DNA of 31,902 nucleotides from JAGZHZ01 sp963929865 (GCA_963929865.1 CAWVKK010000058.1:1-31902), one strand, 5' to 3'. Positions 14,359 to 22,904 are shown, counted from the first letter of the stretch. Numbers and translations: made by a program. Notes: generated from the letters alone by a model not told the origin.

Positions 14359-14805
14359 ATGTCATCGAAAAATAAAACACAGGTACTGATTGCCGGGAAA
14401 ATTTATACGTTAAGCGGCTATGAGAGTGAGGAATATCTGCAGAAGGTGGCTACATATATCAACAACAAGCTTGCCGAGCTAAAAAAGATGGAAGGCTATA
14501 ACCATCTCTCGGCAGACACAAAAAGCATTTTGGTCGACTTAAATGTCGCCGACGATTACTTCAAGGCAAAAAAGCAGGCAGACAATATAGAAGAAGAACT
14601 GGCGTTAAAAGAAAAAGAGCTGTATGAGCTAAAGCATGAACTGATCAATGTGCAGATTAAGCTGGAAGCAGCAGAGAAATCTCTTTCCGCTCTTCAGCTG
14701 GAATCGACCGAACAGCAAAAGAGAATTGTAAAATTAGAAACAGAACTGCAAGACGCAAGAAAAGCGGAAAAAGAGGGAAAACAAGAAAACGAAGGGGCTG
14801 TCTAG
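14359..14805 (+). CDS. zapA: Cell division protein ZapA
   Basis: This 148-residue protein starts with the ZapA domain (about 5-75: strand TQVLIAGKIYTLSGYESEE, then a helix with YINNKLAELKK) and continues in a long coiled coil (about 72-135) rich in Glu, Lys and Leu. ZapA binds FtsZ and bundles its filaments at the division site. The length is greater than the roughly 85-100 residues of many ZapA proteins because of the extended coiled coil, which is common in Clostridia. The start is supported by a GAAAGGA-type site. Its stop codon lies within a terminator-like hairpin at 14794-14820. Confidence 0.85.
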   Translation: MSSKNKTQVLIAGKIYTLSGYESEEYLQKVATYINNKLAELKKMEGYNHLSADTKSILVDLNVADDYFKAKKQADNIEEELALKEKELYELKHELINVQIKLEAAEKSLSALQLESTEQQKRIVKLETELQDARKAEKEGKQENEGAV

Positions 14806-14820
14806 GGAAGACGGCCTTTT
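14794..14820 (+). terminator. Terminator-like hairpin overlapping the zapA stop
   Basis: GGGGCTGTCT (14794-14803) pairs over 10 bases, with three G-U pairs, to AGACGGCCTT (14809-14818), with a 5-base loop and a short T run. The zapA stop codon is in the loop region. As the T tract is short, it may only reduce transcription into the U32-family gene. Confidence 0.45.
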
Positions 14821-14844
14821 CAGATTTAGAAAGGAAAACGATAC

Positions 14845-17247
14845 GTGGATAAAAAAGCAGAATTATTGGCACCGGCAGGATCGGTGGAGAGCTTAAGAGC
14901 AGCTGTCAACGCCGGGGCAGATGCTGTCTATATAGGGGGAAACCGCTTTGGCGCGCGCGCATACGCAGACAATCCGGATCAGGAGCAATTAAAAGAGGCA
15001 ATCGATTTCTGCCATGTCCATGGCAGACGGCTGTATCTGACCGTCAACACGCTGCTGAAAGAACAAGAGCTGGAAAAGGAGCTTTACCGCTATCTTGCCC
15101 CTTTGTATGAGCAGGGGCTCGACGCGGTGATAGTTCAGGATTTTGGAGTTCTTTCTTTTATCCGAAAGCAGTTCCCGGATCTTGCGATTCACGCAAGCAC
15201 ACAGATGTCTGTGACAGGAGCAGGCGGCGCGCAGCTTTTGAAGGAAATGGGCGTCACAAGGATTGTGACAGCCAGAGAGCTTTCCCTAAAAGAGATAAAA
15301 ACGATTTTTGACCGGACAGGGATGGAGATAGAAAGCTTTATTCACGGCGCACTGTGCTACTGCTATTCCGGTCAATGCCTTTTGAGCAGCATGATCGGGG
15401 GCAGAAGCGGAAACCGCGGAAGATGCGCCCAGCCATGCCGGCTTCCGTATGAACTGTACAGAGGAAAACGGCAGATTTCGTCGAAAGAAAGTCCATACCT
15501 TCTAAGCCCTAAGGACATGTGTACGTTAGAGCTGCTGCCCAAGATTCTGCGCAGCGGCGTCTATTCTCTGAAAATTGAGGGAAGAATGAAAAAGCCGGAG
15601 TATACGGCTGGAGTCGTGAGAATTTACCGCAGGTATCTCGACCGGTGCCTACTGAGCGGAGGGGGAGACCGCTTTAGGGCAGCGCGGGACGATAAAAGAG
15701 AACTGATGGATCTGTATAACCGCGGCGGATTCAGCGAGGGATATTATGAGACAAAAAACGCAAAAGAGATGATCTCCATAAAAAGACCAAATCACTGCGG
15801 CGTCGCGGCGGCGGTTGTGACGGCGGCAAAAAAGAGCGAAGTGCAGCTGCAGGCGGAAGAAGCGCTTTCCAGCGGAGACGTCCTGGAAGCTTTGGAGGCG
15901 CAAAATGCTGGACAGACAGAATTTACGGTGGGAAGCAGCCGAAGAAAGAAGGAACGCTTTACCGTCAAAATGCCGGCGTCAGCAAAACTGAAAAAGGGGC
16001 AGATCTTTTACAGAACCAAAAACCAGGCTTTGCTGGAAGAGCTTTCCAGAGAGTATGTATATGGCAATTACCAAGAAAAAATTAATGGAAGATTAAAGAT
16101 TTTAAAAAATCAACCTGTTATACTTGAGCTTGGCACAGAAGAAAGAAAAGTAAGAGTCGAGTCAGAACCGCCTATGGAGGCGCAGAATCAGCCTTTGACG
16201 GAGGAAAAAGTCAAAAGGCAGATGGAGAAAACAGGCAACAGCAGTTTTCGCTTTGAGACGCTGAAAATCGATATGGACGGCGGCGTGTTTCTGACCGTGC
16301 AGAGATTGAACGAGCTGCGGCGGGAAGGGCTGGAAAGGCTAAAAGAGGAGATCACTTTATCGTACCGCAGAGAAAAGAGACCGCCTCTGCCCGAGCGGGA
16401 GGAGACGGCGCAGCCAAGACACGGCGCAGAGCTTTTTGCAGAGCTGGATGGTCTGGAAGGCTTGACAGAGCTTTTGCAAATAAAAGAGATCAGCGGATTT
16501 TACATCCATGATTCCGCCTGGGAGGAGCTTGGCGGCGGGAAAGAGAGAAAATGGACAGCCGATCTTTGCCACAAGGCGGGAAAAAAGTGTTTTTATGTGA
16601 TGCCCGCTGTGTTCCGCATGGAGACGAAAAAGAAATATGAGGAATTTTGGGATGAGATTGCGGATTCCGGATTCGACGGAATGCTTGTGCGCAATCTCGA
16701 GGAGCTTCACTTCTTGAGAGAGCGCGCGTATCAAGGGGAAAGGATTGCCGACCATAATCTATATACGTACAACAGACAGGCGCGCCGCTTCCTGAAATCG
16801 TTTGGAATCAGCCGGGATACGGTCCCCGTGGAATTAAACAAAAAGGAGCTTGCAAAAAGGGGATGCGAAGAGAGCGAAATAATGGTTTACGGAAGGATTC
16901 CTCTTATGACGTCCGCACAGTGCTTAAAAAAGACGACGGCAGGGTGTGAAAAGAGGACGGAATGGCTTCTTTTGAAGGACAGAAAAAACATGGGATTTCC
17001 GGTAAAGACGGTGTGCAGATTTTGCTATAATATCCTGTACAATGCGGTTCCGCTCTCCTTGCTCGAGGAGTGGGAAGACGTCCGCCAGCTTTCCCCCGCG
17101 GCAGTGCGTCTCTGCTTTACGACAGAATCGAAAGAGGAGATCGCCCAGATTGCAAAAACGTTTGCGGCGCGTATCTTCCATGGAAAAAATCCGGAAAAAA
17201 GGAATCAGGAATTTACAAGGGGTCATTTCAAAAGAGGAGTAGAGTAG
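14845..17247 (+). CDS. U32-family protein with DUF3656-like C-terminus (probable RNA hydroxylase)
   Basis: This 800-residue protein starts AELLAPAGSVESLRAAVNAGADAVYIGG, the standard opening of the peptidase U32 family. The diagnostic stretch follows: SFIHGALCYCYSGQCLLSS near 160-178, then NRGRCAQPCR near 188-197. The size and an additional middle/C-terminal region after about residue 380 fit the large members with a DUF3656 domain. Although named peptidases, members such as E. coli RlhA and TrhP act in hydroxylation of 23S rRNA or tRNA pyrimidines; the cysteines may hold an iron-sulfur cluster. I infer the RNA role. The start is GTG with AAAGGA 9-10 bases upstream. The FtsW/RodA-type gene follows 8 bases after the stop. 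Confidence 0.85.
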   Translation: MDKKAELLAPAGSVESLRAAVNAGADAVYIGGNRFGARAYADNPDQEQLKEAIDFCHVHGRRLYLTVNTLLKEQELEKELYRYLAPLYEQGLDAVIVQDFGVLSFIRKQFPDLAIHASTQMSVTGAGGAQLLKEMGVTRIVTARELSLKEIKTIFDRTGMEIESFIHGALCYCYSGQCLLSSMIGGRSGNRGRCAQPCRLPYELYRGKRQISSKESPYLLSPKDMCTLELLPKILRSGVYSLKIEGRMKKPEYTAGVVRIYRRYLDRCLLSGGGDRFRAARDDKRELMDLYNRGGFSEGYYETKNAKEMISIKRPNHCGVAAAVVTAAKKSEVQLQAEEALSSGDVLEALEAQNAGQTEFTVGSSRRKKERFTVKMPASAKLKKGQIFYRTKNQALLEELSREYVYGNYQEKINGRLKILKNQPVILELGTEERKVRVESEPPMEAQNQPLTEEKVKRQMEKTGNSSFRFETLKIDMDGGVFLTVQRLNELRREGLERLKEEITLSYRREKRPPLPEREETAQPRHGAELFAELDGLEGLTELLQIKEISGFYIHDSAWEELGGGKERKWTADLCHKAGKKCFYVMPAVFRMETKKKYEEFWDEIADSGFDGMLVRNLEELHFLRERAYQGERIADHNLYTYNRQARRFLKSFGISRDTVPVELNKKELAKRGCEESEIMVYGRIPLMTSAQCLKKTTAGCEKRTEWLLLKDRKNMGFPVKTVCRFCYNILYNAVPLSLLEEWEDVRQLSPAAVRLCFTTESKEEIAQIAKTFAARIFHGKNPEKRNQEFTRGHFKRGVE

Positions 17248-17255
17248 GTGAAAAT

Positions 17256-18680
17256 GTGACAAATGTGATTATTGAAATATCAAAATATCTGCTGATTATT
17301 TTTATGGTGATTTACACGGCAGAGTCTTTTACGGTATTTATAAAGAAAAGCGAGAGCGCGCAGGAATTCCTGTACCTGAGGCAGGTGCTGATGATTCTGC
17401 TGATTCATTTTATCGCTTTTATGGTGCTGTATCTGGAAATGGAAGAAGACCAGCTGATGTTTTTCTGGGGGTCTCAGGTGATCTACCTGCTCGCCGTCCA
17501 GGTGCTGGTGAGAAATCTGTATCCGCAGGCGTCCAAGCTGCTGCTGAACAATATGTGCCTTTTGATCGCGGTCGGTTTTATCATGATCACACGGCTTTCC
17601 TATGATCAGTCGATCAAACAGTTCCAGATTTTGGCGGTCTCTACAGTGATTGCCCTGTTTATCCCCGTCATTATCAGAAAGTGGAAATTTCTGCAAAAGG
17701 GGACATGGCTGTACGCGGCGATAGGAATCGGACTTCTCGCCGCAGTCGCTGTGATAGGACAAACCTCATACGGCGCAAAGCTTTCCATCTCGATTGGACC
17801 GATCAGCGTGCAGGCATCTGAGTTTGTAAAAATTATTTTTGTATTCTGCATTGCGAGCATGTTTGCAAAAGCAAGTGATTTCAGACAGATTGTGATTGCG
17901 ACCGTCCTCGCTGCGGCGCATGTGCTGATTCTGGTCGTATCGACGGATTTGGGAGGCGCTTTGATCTTTTTCAGCACATATCTGATGATGCTGTACGCCG
18001 CTACGAAAAAGCCGCTCTACACAGTGGCGGGGATTGCGGCGGGCTGCGCGGCGGCAGTGCTGGCCTATTTTTTGTTTTCCCATGTCAGCGTCCGCGTGGC
18101 AATCTGGAGAGATCCGTTTGCGACCTATGAGGGGAGCGGATACCAGATTGCGCAGTCTCTCTTTTCTATTGCGGCGGGGGGATGGTTTGGAACAGGGCTG
18201 TTTCAGGGTTCGCCCGGCATGATCCCGATTGTGGAGCAGGATTTTATGTTTTCTGCGATTGCAGAAGAACTGGGCGGAATTTTCTGCATCTGTCTGATTC
18301 TCGTCTATTTAAACTGCTTTATGATGTTCTTAAATGTGGCGATGGGGCTGAGAAACAAATTTTACCGCATTATCGGACTGGGATTTGGATGTATGCTCAC
18401 CGTACAGATTTTTCTGACGATCGGAGGCGCGATGAAGATGATCCCCTCGACGGGCGTCACACTGCCCCTGATCAGCTACGGAGGAAGCTCCGTGATGAGT
18501 ACGCTGATGATCTTCTTTATTGTGCAGGGCTTATATCTGATAAAAGAAGATGAGGATGAAGAAATTGAGAGAGCAAGAATCTATGAACAATATCAAAAGC
18601 AATATGGGAAACAAACCACAGGAGACAATGGAAGGGATCAATATGGACAATCAGAATACGGATATCGGTCAACAAGATAA
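17256..18680 (+). CDS. FtsW/RodA/SpoVE-family peptidoglycan glycosyltransferase
   Basis: This 474-residue polytopic membrane protein has about ten hydrophobic segments from residue 8 on. It has SEDS-family signatures: STDLGGALIFFSTYLMML near 228-245, QDFMFSAIAEELG near 328-340, and the late loop STGVTLPLISYGGSS near 399-413. SEDS proteins polymerise lipid II into glycan strands with a partner class B PBP, which is encoded next. The hydrophilic C-terminal tail (about 430-474) is rich in Glu, Gln and Tyr. I chose the GTG at 17256: AGGTGA lies just upstream and the frame further upstream overlaps the U32-family gene. Whether it serves elongation, division or sporulation cannot be told from sequence alone. 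Confidence 0.88.
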   Translation: MTNVIIEISKYLLIIFMVIYTAESFTVFIKKSESAQEFLYLRQVLMILLIHFIAFMVLYLEMEEDQLMFFWGSQVIYLLAVQVLVRNLYPQASKLLLNNMCLLIAVGFIMITRLSYDQSIKQFQILAVSTVIALFIPVIIRKWKFLQKGTWLYAAIGIGLLAAVAVIGQTSYGAKLSISIGPISVQASEFVKIIFVFCIASMFAKASDFRQIVIATVLAAAHVLILVVSTDLGGALIFFSTYLMMLYAATKKPLYTVAGIAAGCAAAVLAYFLFSHVSVRVAIWRDPFATYEGSGYQIAQSLFSIAAGGWFGTGLFQGSPGMIPIVEQDFMFSAIAEELGGIFCICLILVYLNCFMMFLNVAMGLRNKFYRIIGLGFGCMLTVQIFLTIGGAMKMIPSTGVTLPLISYGGSSVMSTLMIFFIVQGLYLIKEDEDEEIERARIYEQYQKQYGKQTTGDNGRDQYGQSEYGYRSTR

Positions 18681-20130
18681 AAAACCGAAAAAGCGGCGCA
18701 AGAGAAACAGGGAATTTATGCGCGTCACATGGATTTTTATCGCCATGTTTTTGGCGCTGTGTACGTATCTGATCTATTTTAATATTTTTAAAGCGGAAGA
18801 AATCAATACAAATTCATACAACACGAAACAAAACGACAGAAAAAGCGATATCCAAAGAGGACAGATTCTCTCCGCAGACGGTGAAATCCTGGCGGCGACA
18901 ACGTACGACACAGAGGGAAAGGAGCAAAGAGTCTATCCCTACGGCAGAATCTTTTCTCATGTAGTGGGATACTATGTAAATGGGAAATCAGGGCTGGAAG
19001 CAAAATGCGATTACGACCTGACAGACTCCCACATTTCGTTTTTAAAACAGCTGGAACTCACAGCGGAAGGGCAAAAGGTTCTCGGAGACAACATCTACCT
19101 GACGCTGGACACCGATCTGCAGCAGGCGGCATACAGCGCGCTGGGAGACAACCAGGGAGCAGTCGTAGTCATGGAAGCCTCCACAGGAAGAATCCTTGCC
19201 ATGGTTTCCAAACCGGATTTTGATCCCGGCACGATCGGGGAAAACTGGGAATACCTCACATCCGACGAGACGGACAGCCCGCTGCTGAACCGCGCCACAC
19301 AGGGACTATATCCGCCGGGATCCACATTCAAGATTTTGACGACGCTCGCTTTTATGCGGCAGAATCCAAACTATCAGGACTACACCTACGACTGCATCGG
19401 ATACATCACGAAAGAGGACGTGACGGTGACGTGCTACAACAGCGAGGTCCATGGCTGGGAAGACTTAAAAAGCTCGTTTGCCCATTCGTGCAACAGCTCG
19501 TTTTGCAATATCGGCTTAGAGCTGGACAACCAGGAATTTATCGACCTTTGCAGCGATTTTGGATTTAACAATTCTCTTCCGCTTAACTATATGGAGTACA
19601 GCAGAAGCCAGTTTAATCTGGAAGCGAATTCTTCGTACGGGGAGGAGATGACGACCGCGATCGGGCAGGGAGAGACCTTAGTGTCGCCGCTTCATATGGC
19701 GATGATCGCTTCTTCAGTGGCAAACGGCGGGGTTATGATGACGCCGTATCTGATCGACCGGGTTGTGACCTCCGAGGGCGATCTCGTAAAAGAGACAACC
19801 CCTACCGCGTATAAGACCGTCATGTCGGCAGAGGAGGCAAGGGTACTGACTGAATATATGACGGAAACTGTTTTAAGCGGAACGGCGACCGCACTGTACA
19901 ACACCACATACAGCTGCGCCGGAAAGACAGGGTCGGCGGAATATGACAACGGTCAGTGGGAGGGCACCCATTCCTGGTTTGTCGGCTTCACAAACGTAGA
20001 CAATCCGGAACTTGTGATCAGCGTTCTGGTAGAAGACGGAGGATCGGGAAGCCAGTCGGCGGTGCCGATCGCAAAGCAGATTTTAGACTCTTACTATTAT
20101 AATTATGACAATATGTACGGCGGATATTAA
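18643..20130 (+). CDS. Class B penicillin-binding protein (transpeptidase)
   Basis: This protein (495 residues from the chosen start) has a short basic cytoplasmic tail (KKPKKRRKRNREF), one membrane anchor (about 28-46), a pedestal with RGQILSADGEILA, and a transpeptidase domain with GSTFK (catalytic Ser227, Lys230), SCN (282-284) and KTGSAE (428-433). It cross-links peptidoglycan outside the membrane. No PASTA repeats are present, and its size resembles the compact PbpA type found next to RodA-like genes. It overlaps the end of the SEDS gene. The start is uncertain: ATG 18643 has GAAGGGA at a good distance; ATG 18628 has GGAG but only 3 bases away; the frame is open from an ATG at 18550. Confidence 0.88.
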   Translation: MDNQNTDIGQQDKKPKKRRKRNREFMRVTWIFIAMFLALCTYLIYFNIFKAEEINTNSYNTKQNDRKSDIQRGQILSADGEILAATTYDTEGKEQRVYPYGRIFSHVVGYYVNGKSGLEAKCDYDLTDSHISFLKQLELTAEGQKVLGDNIYLTLDTDLQQAAYSALGDNQGAVVVMEASTGRILAMVSKPDFDPGTIGENWEYLTSDETDSPLLNRATQGLYPPGSTFKILTTLAFMRQNPNYQDYTYDCIGYITKEDVTVTCYNSEVHGWEDLKSSFAHSCNSSFCNIGLELDNQEFIDLCSDFGFNNSLPLNYMEYSRSQFNLEANSSYGEEMTTAIGQGETLVSPLHMAMIASSVANGGVMMTPYLIDRVVTSEGDLVKETTPTAYKTVMSAEEARVLTEYMTETVLSGTATALYNTTYSCAGKTGSAEYDNGQWEGTHSWFVGFTNVDNPELVISVLVEDGGSGSQSAVPIAKQILDSYYYNYDNMYGGY

Positions 20131-20172
20131 AAGGCTTTCCGTGAAATCAAAAAGAATTAAGAAAAGATAAGG

Positions 20173-20201
20173 TTGCGCGATCCATAAAAAAGAGGTATAC
20201 T
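20173..20201 (+). promoter_or_regulatory. Probable promoter for the Nudix gene
   Basis: TTGCGC (20173-20178), a 17-base spacer and TATACT (20196-20201) lie 40 bases before the Nudix ATG. The -35 is weak (TTG only), the -10 good. Confidence 0.5.
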
Positions 20202-20240
20202 AATAATAAGTGAAAACCAGAGCCAACAGGAGGAATTGCA

Positions 20241-20693
20241 ATGATCGAGGCAACGAGCTGTGGCGGAGTGGTAATTTTTCGTGGGAAAATTTTGGTTCTT
20301 TATAAAAGTTATAAAAACAAATATGAAGGATGGGTTTTACCCAAGGGAACTGTAGAGCCTGGTGAAGAATTTAAGGACACAGCAATCAGAGAAGTGCTGG
20401 AAGAAACGGGTGCTCGCGCGTCCATCATTAAATATATCGGGAAAAGTCAGTATACGTTTAACGTTCCGGAGGATACGGTCTCTAAGGATGTACACTGGTA
20501 TTTGATGATGGCAGACAGTTATTACAGCAAACCGCAGCGGGAAGAGTATTTTGTGGATTCAGGGTACTATAAGTTTCACGAAGCTTATCATCTTCTGAAA
20601 TTCTCAAATGAAAAGGTAATCTTAGAAAAAGCGTATAATGAATATTTGGAGCTGAAAAAGAATAACCTCTGGGGAAGCCACAAATATTTTTGA
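20241..20693 (+). CDS. Nudix hydrolase
   Basis: This 150-residue protein has a complete Nudix box, GTVEPGEEFKDTAIREVL followed by EETGA (about residues 36-58), matching Gx5Ex7REUxEExGU with the metal-binding glutamates in place. Nudix enzymes hydrolyse nucleoside diphosphates linked to another group. The substrate is not predictable; the WVLPKGTVEPGE opening resembles the Ap4A hydrolase / diphosphoinositol-polyphosphate type group. An AGGAGGA site lies upstream of the ATG. The gene has its own promoter and is followed by a clear terminator, so it appears monocistronic. Confidence 0.93.
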   Translation: MIEATSCGGVVIFRGKILVLYKSYKNKYEGWVLPKGTVEPGEEFKDTAIREVLEETGARASIIKYIGKSQYTFNVPEDTVSKDVHWYLMMADSYYSKPQREEYFVDSGYYKFHEAYHLLKFSNEKVILEKAYNEYLELKKNNLWGSHKYF

Positions 20694-20701
20694 AAGCGCA
20701 G

Positions 20702-20727
20702 GAGCTGCTCGCAGAGCAGCTCTTTTT
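20702..20727 (+). terminator. Rho-independent terminator after the Nudix gene
   Basis: GAGCTGCTC (20702-20710) and GAGCAGCTC (20714-20722) form a perfect 9-base stem with a 3-base loop, followed by TTTTT (20723-20727). It lies 9 bases after the stop codon. Confidence 0.92.
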
Positions 20728-20776
20728 CTGTCTCCAAGATTTTTTTGGAGGGCGAAAAGAAAACATGAACTTCGCA

Positions 20777-20806
20777 TTGTCTAAAAGATGAAATCTGTGA
20801 TATACT
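20777..20806 (+). promoter_or_regulatory. Probable sigma-A promoter for the 115-residue protein and ytfI/ytfJ genes
   Basis: TTGTCT (20777-20782), an 18-base spacer and TATACT (20801-20806), 55 bases before the ATG at 20861. It sits just after the terminator of the Nudix gene, as expected for a new transcription unit. Confidence 0.55.
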
Positions 20807-20860
20807 AAAAGACAGACAAAGTGTTGGAGAAGAGACTGAAAAAGCAGAGAGAGAAAAACA

Positions 20861-21208
20861 ATGAAATGGTATCCGCATTTATATGTCGGCGAGCAGGCCG
20901 AAAAAAAGAAGAAAAGAATCGTATGGAGAATTGAAAACCATAAAAAAATCTGCGGTGTCTACCTGATTACGCTGTCTTCCAACGGAAAAGATATTTTTGA
21001 CATTTTTTCGTGCGTCTATCTGTCTTTTCCGGCGGTATCCCGAAACTGTCCCATGATTATAGGAATTGCAGGAAGCTATTGGGAAGCCGTAGATCTGGCG
21101 GTGGCAATCATAGAAGATATTTACCGGGAAACGGGCAGCATGCAGATCAGACAATATCTGGAACAAAAGACGGAACAGTCTGAGCAGAAAAGAAAGCGGC
21201 AGAGGTGA
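20861..21208 (+). CDS. Conserved-looking hypothetical protein (115 aa)
   Basis: I do not recognise a named family. The protein starts MKWYPHLYVGEQAEKKKKR, has a middle part with mixed strand and turn propensity (GVYLITLSSNGKDIFDIF, then CPMIIGIAGSYWEAVDLAV), a helix around residues 75-90, and a charged tail rich in Lys, Gln and Glu. No signal peptide or clear membrane span is seen, and two cysteines (43 and 66 region) lack a metal-site spacing. It is 4 bases upstream of a DUF2953 gene and two genes upstream of ytfJ/gerW, so a role in the same sporulation-linked operon is possible. The reading frame follows a promoter and has a plausible start, so I regard it as real. Confidence 0.7.
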   Translation: MKWYPHLYVGEQAEKKKKRIVWRIENHKKICGVYLITLSSNGKDIFDIFSCVYLSFPAVSRNCPMIIGIAGSYWEAVDLAVAIIEDIYRETGSMQIRQYLEQKTEQSEQKRKRQR

Positions 21209-21212
21209 AGGA

Positions 21213-22205
21213 ATGCTACATATCGTGTTCATGGTACTGAAAATAATCGGCATAGCGGCAGGGCTGATTCTCCTGCTTCTTTTGGCTGCCGCCGCGTGTA
21301 TACTTTTTGTCCCGGTCCGCTACCGAGCGGAAGGGTGGAAGAGAGACAGGGAGATTTCGGTCACGGTAAAGATAAATTGGATGCTCCGGAGCCTGAGAGC
21401 GGAGATGACTTTTCAGAAAAAAGAAAGACGCCTGAGAATCTGGATTTTTGGCAGAACGACGGAGCAGTGGAAAAAAACAGTGAACCGATTCACAAAGAAA
21501 AAAGAGAAAAAAGAGAAGACTACTTCCTCTAAGGAGCGCGGGGCAGGCGAAGAGAACGGGAAGACTTTTGAGGAATGTCCGCGCCCTGTCCGGGAAAAGA
21601 CCGCGCCGGGGAAGCCGGAACCGGCGGCGAAACGTGCACGGCAGACAGGCACGGTCACGGTCAGACAAGAGGAGACACAAAAACAAGGAACACAGCAGAC
21701 TGAAAAAACGGCGCCCGCAAAAAAAAAGGAACCAATTTTAAAAAGAATATGGGAAGCCGCAAAAATGCGGGAGAAAAGAGTAAGACAGTTCTGGCAAAGC
21801 TTAAAAAGGCGATGGAAAAACGGAAAAAGAAATCTGCACACAATCCTGGAAAAAGCGCGGTATTACTGCAGGCTGTATCAGGAGGAAAGCACAAAGGAAG
21901 CGATGCGGTTTGTAAAGGGAGAGATTGTGTGGCTGCTTCGCAGGATATCGCCGAGAAAACTGACAGGGGAGATCCGGTTTGGAACGGGGGATCCTGCCGC
22001 GACAGGAGAGCTGATGGGGATACTCAGCGTCTTGCTGCCCGCGTACGCTTATTCGGTAGAATTGGAGCCTGATTTTGAACAAAAAATATTAGAGGGAGAA
22101 ATACAGGCCGAAGGAAAAGCGCGCAGCTGCTGCTTCCTGGCAGCGGCCTGGCGCATGTTCCGCAAAAAAGAGTTAAAAAGATTGATAAAACGATTAAAAC
22201 TTTGA
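21213..22205 (+). CDS. DUF2953 (YtfI-like) membrane-anchored protein
   Basis: This 330-residue protein has an N-terminal membrane segment (about 6-33, rich in Leu, Ile and Ala), then VPVRYRAEG, typical of the opening of DUF2953 proteins such as Bacillus YtfI. The C-terminal third (about 230-330: RFVKGEIVWLLRRISPRKL, then GDPAATGELMGIL) is the conserved domain. Between them, residues about 90-200, lies a very charged low-complexity stretch full of Lys, Glu, Thr and Gln, longer than I would expect. In Bacillus ytfI precedes ytfJ, and the same order holds here: ytfJ starts 22 bases later. Function is not established; a link to spore formation or germination is inferred from the neighbour. A GAAGGA site precedes the ATG. 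Confidence 0.8.
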   Translation: MLHIVFMVLKIIGIAAGLILLLLLAAAACILFVPVRYRAEGWKRDREISVTVKINWMLRSLRAEMTFQKKERRLRIWIFGRTTEQWKKTVNRFTKKKEKKEKTTSSKERGAGEENGKTFEECPRPVREKTAPGKPEPAAKRARQTGTVTVRQEETQKQGTQQTEKTAPAKKKEPILKRIWEAAKMREKRVRQFWQSLKRRWKNGKRNLHTILEKARYYCRLYQEESTKEAMRFVKGEIVWLLRRISPRKLTGEIRFGTGDPAATGELMGILSVLLPAYAYSVELEPDFEQKILEGEIQAEGKARSCCFLAAAWRMFRKKELKRLIKRLKL

Positions 22206-22227
22206 GATACCATAAAGGAGGAGCAAA

Positions 22228-22623
22228 ATGGCATCAGAAAATAATTTTAAATCGACCGTCGATTCTCTGTTTAAAGGGATGGACAGCTTTATGACTTCAA
22301 AAACAGTGGTAGGAGAGCCGATCACAGTGGGAGACACGATCATTCTCCCTTTGATGGACGTCTCATTTGGCGTGGCGGCAAAAGCTGTGACAGAAAATTC
22401 AAAAAACAACGGAGGAGGAGGGATGGGAGGAAAAATGTCTCCCTCTGCCGTTCTGGTGATTCAAAATGGCACGACAAAGCTGGTGAATATCAAAAACCAG
22501 GACGGACTGACTAAGATTTTAGATATGGTTCCGGACTTTGTAGATCGGTTTACCTCCGCACGGGATGACAAGACAGCTGCGGCGGAAGAAAAGGACGAGA
22601 CACAGACACAGGATCAGCCGTAA
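22228..22623 (+). CDS. ytfJ: GerW/YtfJ-family sporulation protein
   Basis: This 131-residue protein has the YtfJ features: VVGEPITVGDTIILPLMDVSFG (about 29-50), a glycine-rich loop (NNGGGGMGGKM), SPSAVLVIQNG, and ILDMVPDFVDR near the end, followed by an acidic tail (AAEEKDETQ). In Bacillus the family is sporulation-induced and the GerW name comes from a germination defect. AAAGGAGGAG lies before the ATG. It is the third gene of the cluster starting at 20861 and is followed after 56 bases by a small membrane-protein gene. Confidence 0.93.
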   Translation: MASENNFKSTVDSLFKGMDSFMTSKTVVGEPITVGDTIILPLMDVSFGVAAKAVTENSKNNGGGGMGGKMSPSAVLVIQNGTTKLVNIKNQDGLTKILDMVPDFVDRFTSARDDKTAAAEEKDETQTQDQP

Positions 22624-22679
22624 GGAATCAGAACAGGAAAAAAAGCATATATATAAAAAAAGAAGAAGAGGAGACAGAT

Positions 22680-22820
22680 ATGCGCAGAATCATCGGGTAT
22701 ACGCTGTTCTGGGTCGGAATTGGAATGGTGATCGGCTTTTTAGTGCCCTCGGACGCCATATCTGTCCTTCTGATCTTTTTGCTCTTGATCTTAGGCTATC
22801 ACTGCTTCTGCGGCAGATAG
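22680..22820 (+). CDS. Small two-span membrane protein (46 aa)
   Basis: The ORF begins ATG with AGAGGAGA 5-6 bases upstream and encodes 46 residues. Two hydrophobic segments are visible, IIGYTLFWVGIGMVIGFLV and ISVLLIFLLLILGYHCF, separated by PSDA and ending in CGR. This is the shape of a small integral membrane protein with a hairpin topology. I do not recognise a named family, but the strong ribosome binding site, membrane-type composition and place right after ytfJ, before a terminator, support a real gene. Confidence 0.7.
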   Translation: MRRIIGYTLFWVGIGMVIGFLVPSDAISVLLIFLLLILGYHCFCGR

Positions 22821-22844
22821 CGATAAGAGGCAAAAGCCGCGGAC

Positions 22845-22904
22845 AAAAAAAGGCGCTGTCTTGCGGGAAAGCAGCTGTTCCCTGCAAAGCAACGCCCTTT
22901 TTTT
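22845..22904. terminator. Bidirectional terminator between the small membrane gene and rpmB
   Basis: An A tract with GGCG (about 22845-22855) is matched by CGCC plus a T tract (22894-22904), and within it GCGGGAA (22863-22869) pairs with TTCCCTGC (22878-22885). The two genes converge here, and the A/T flanks suit termination in both directions. Confidence 0.7.
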
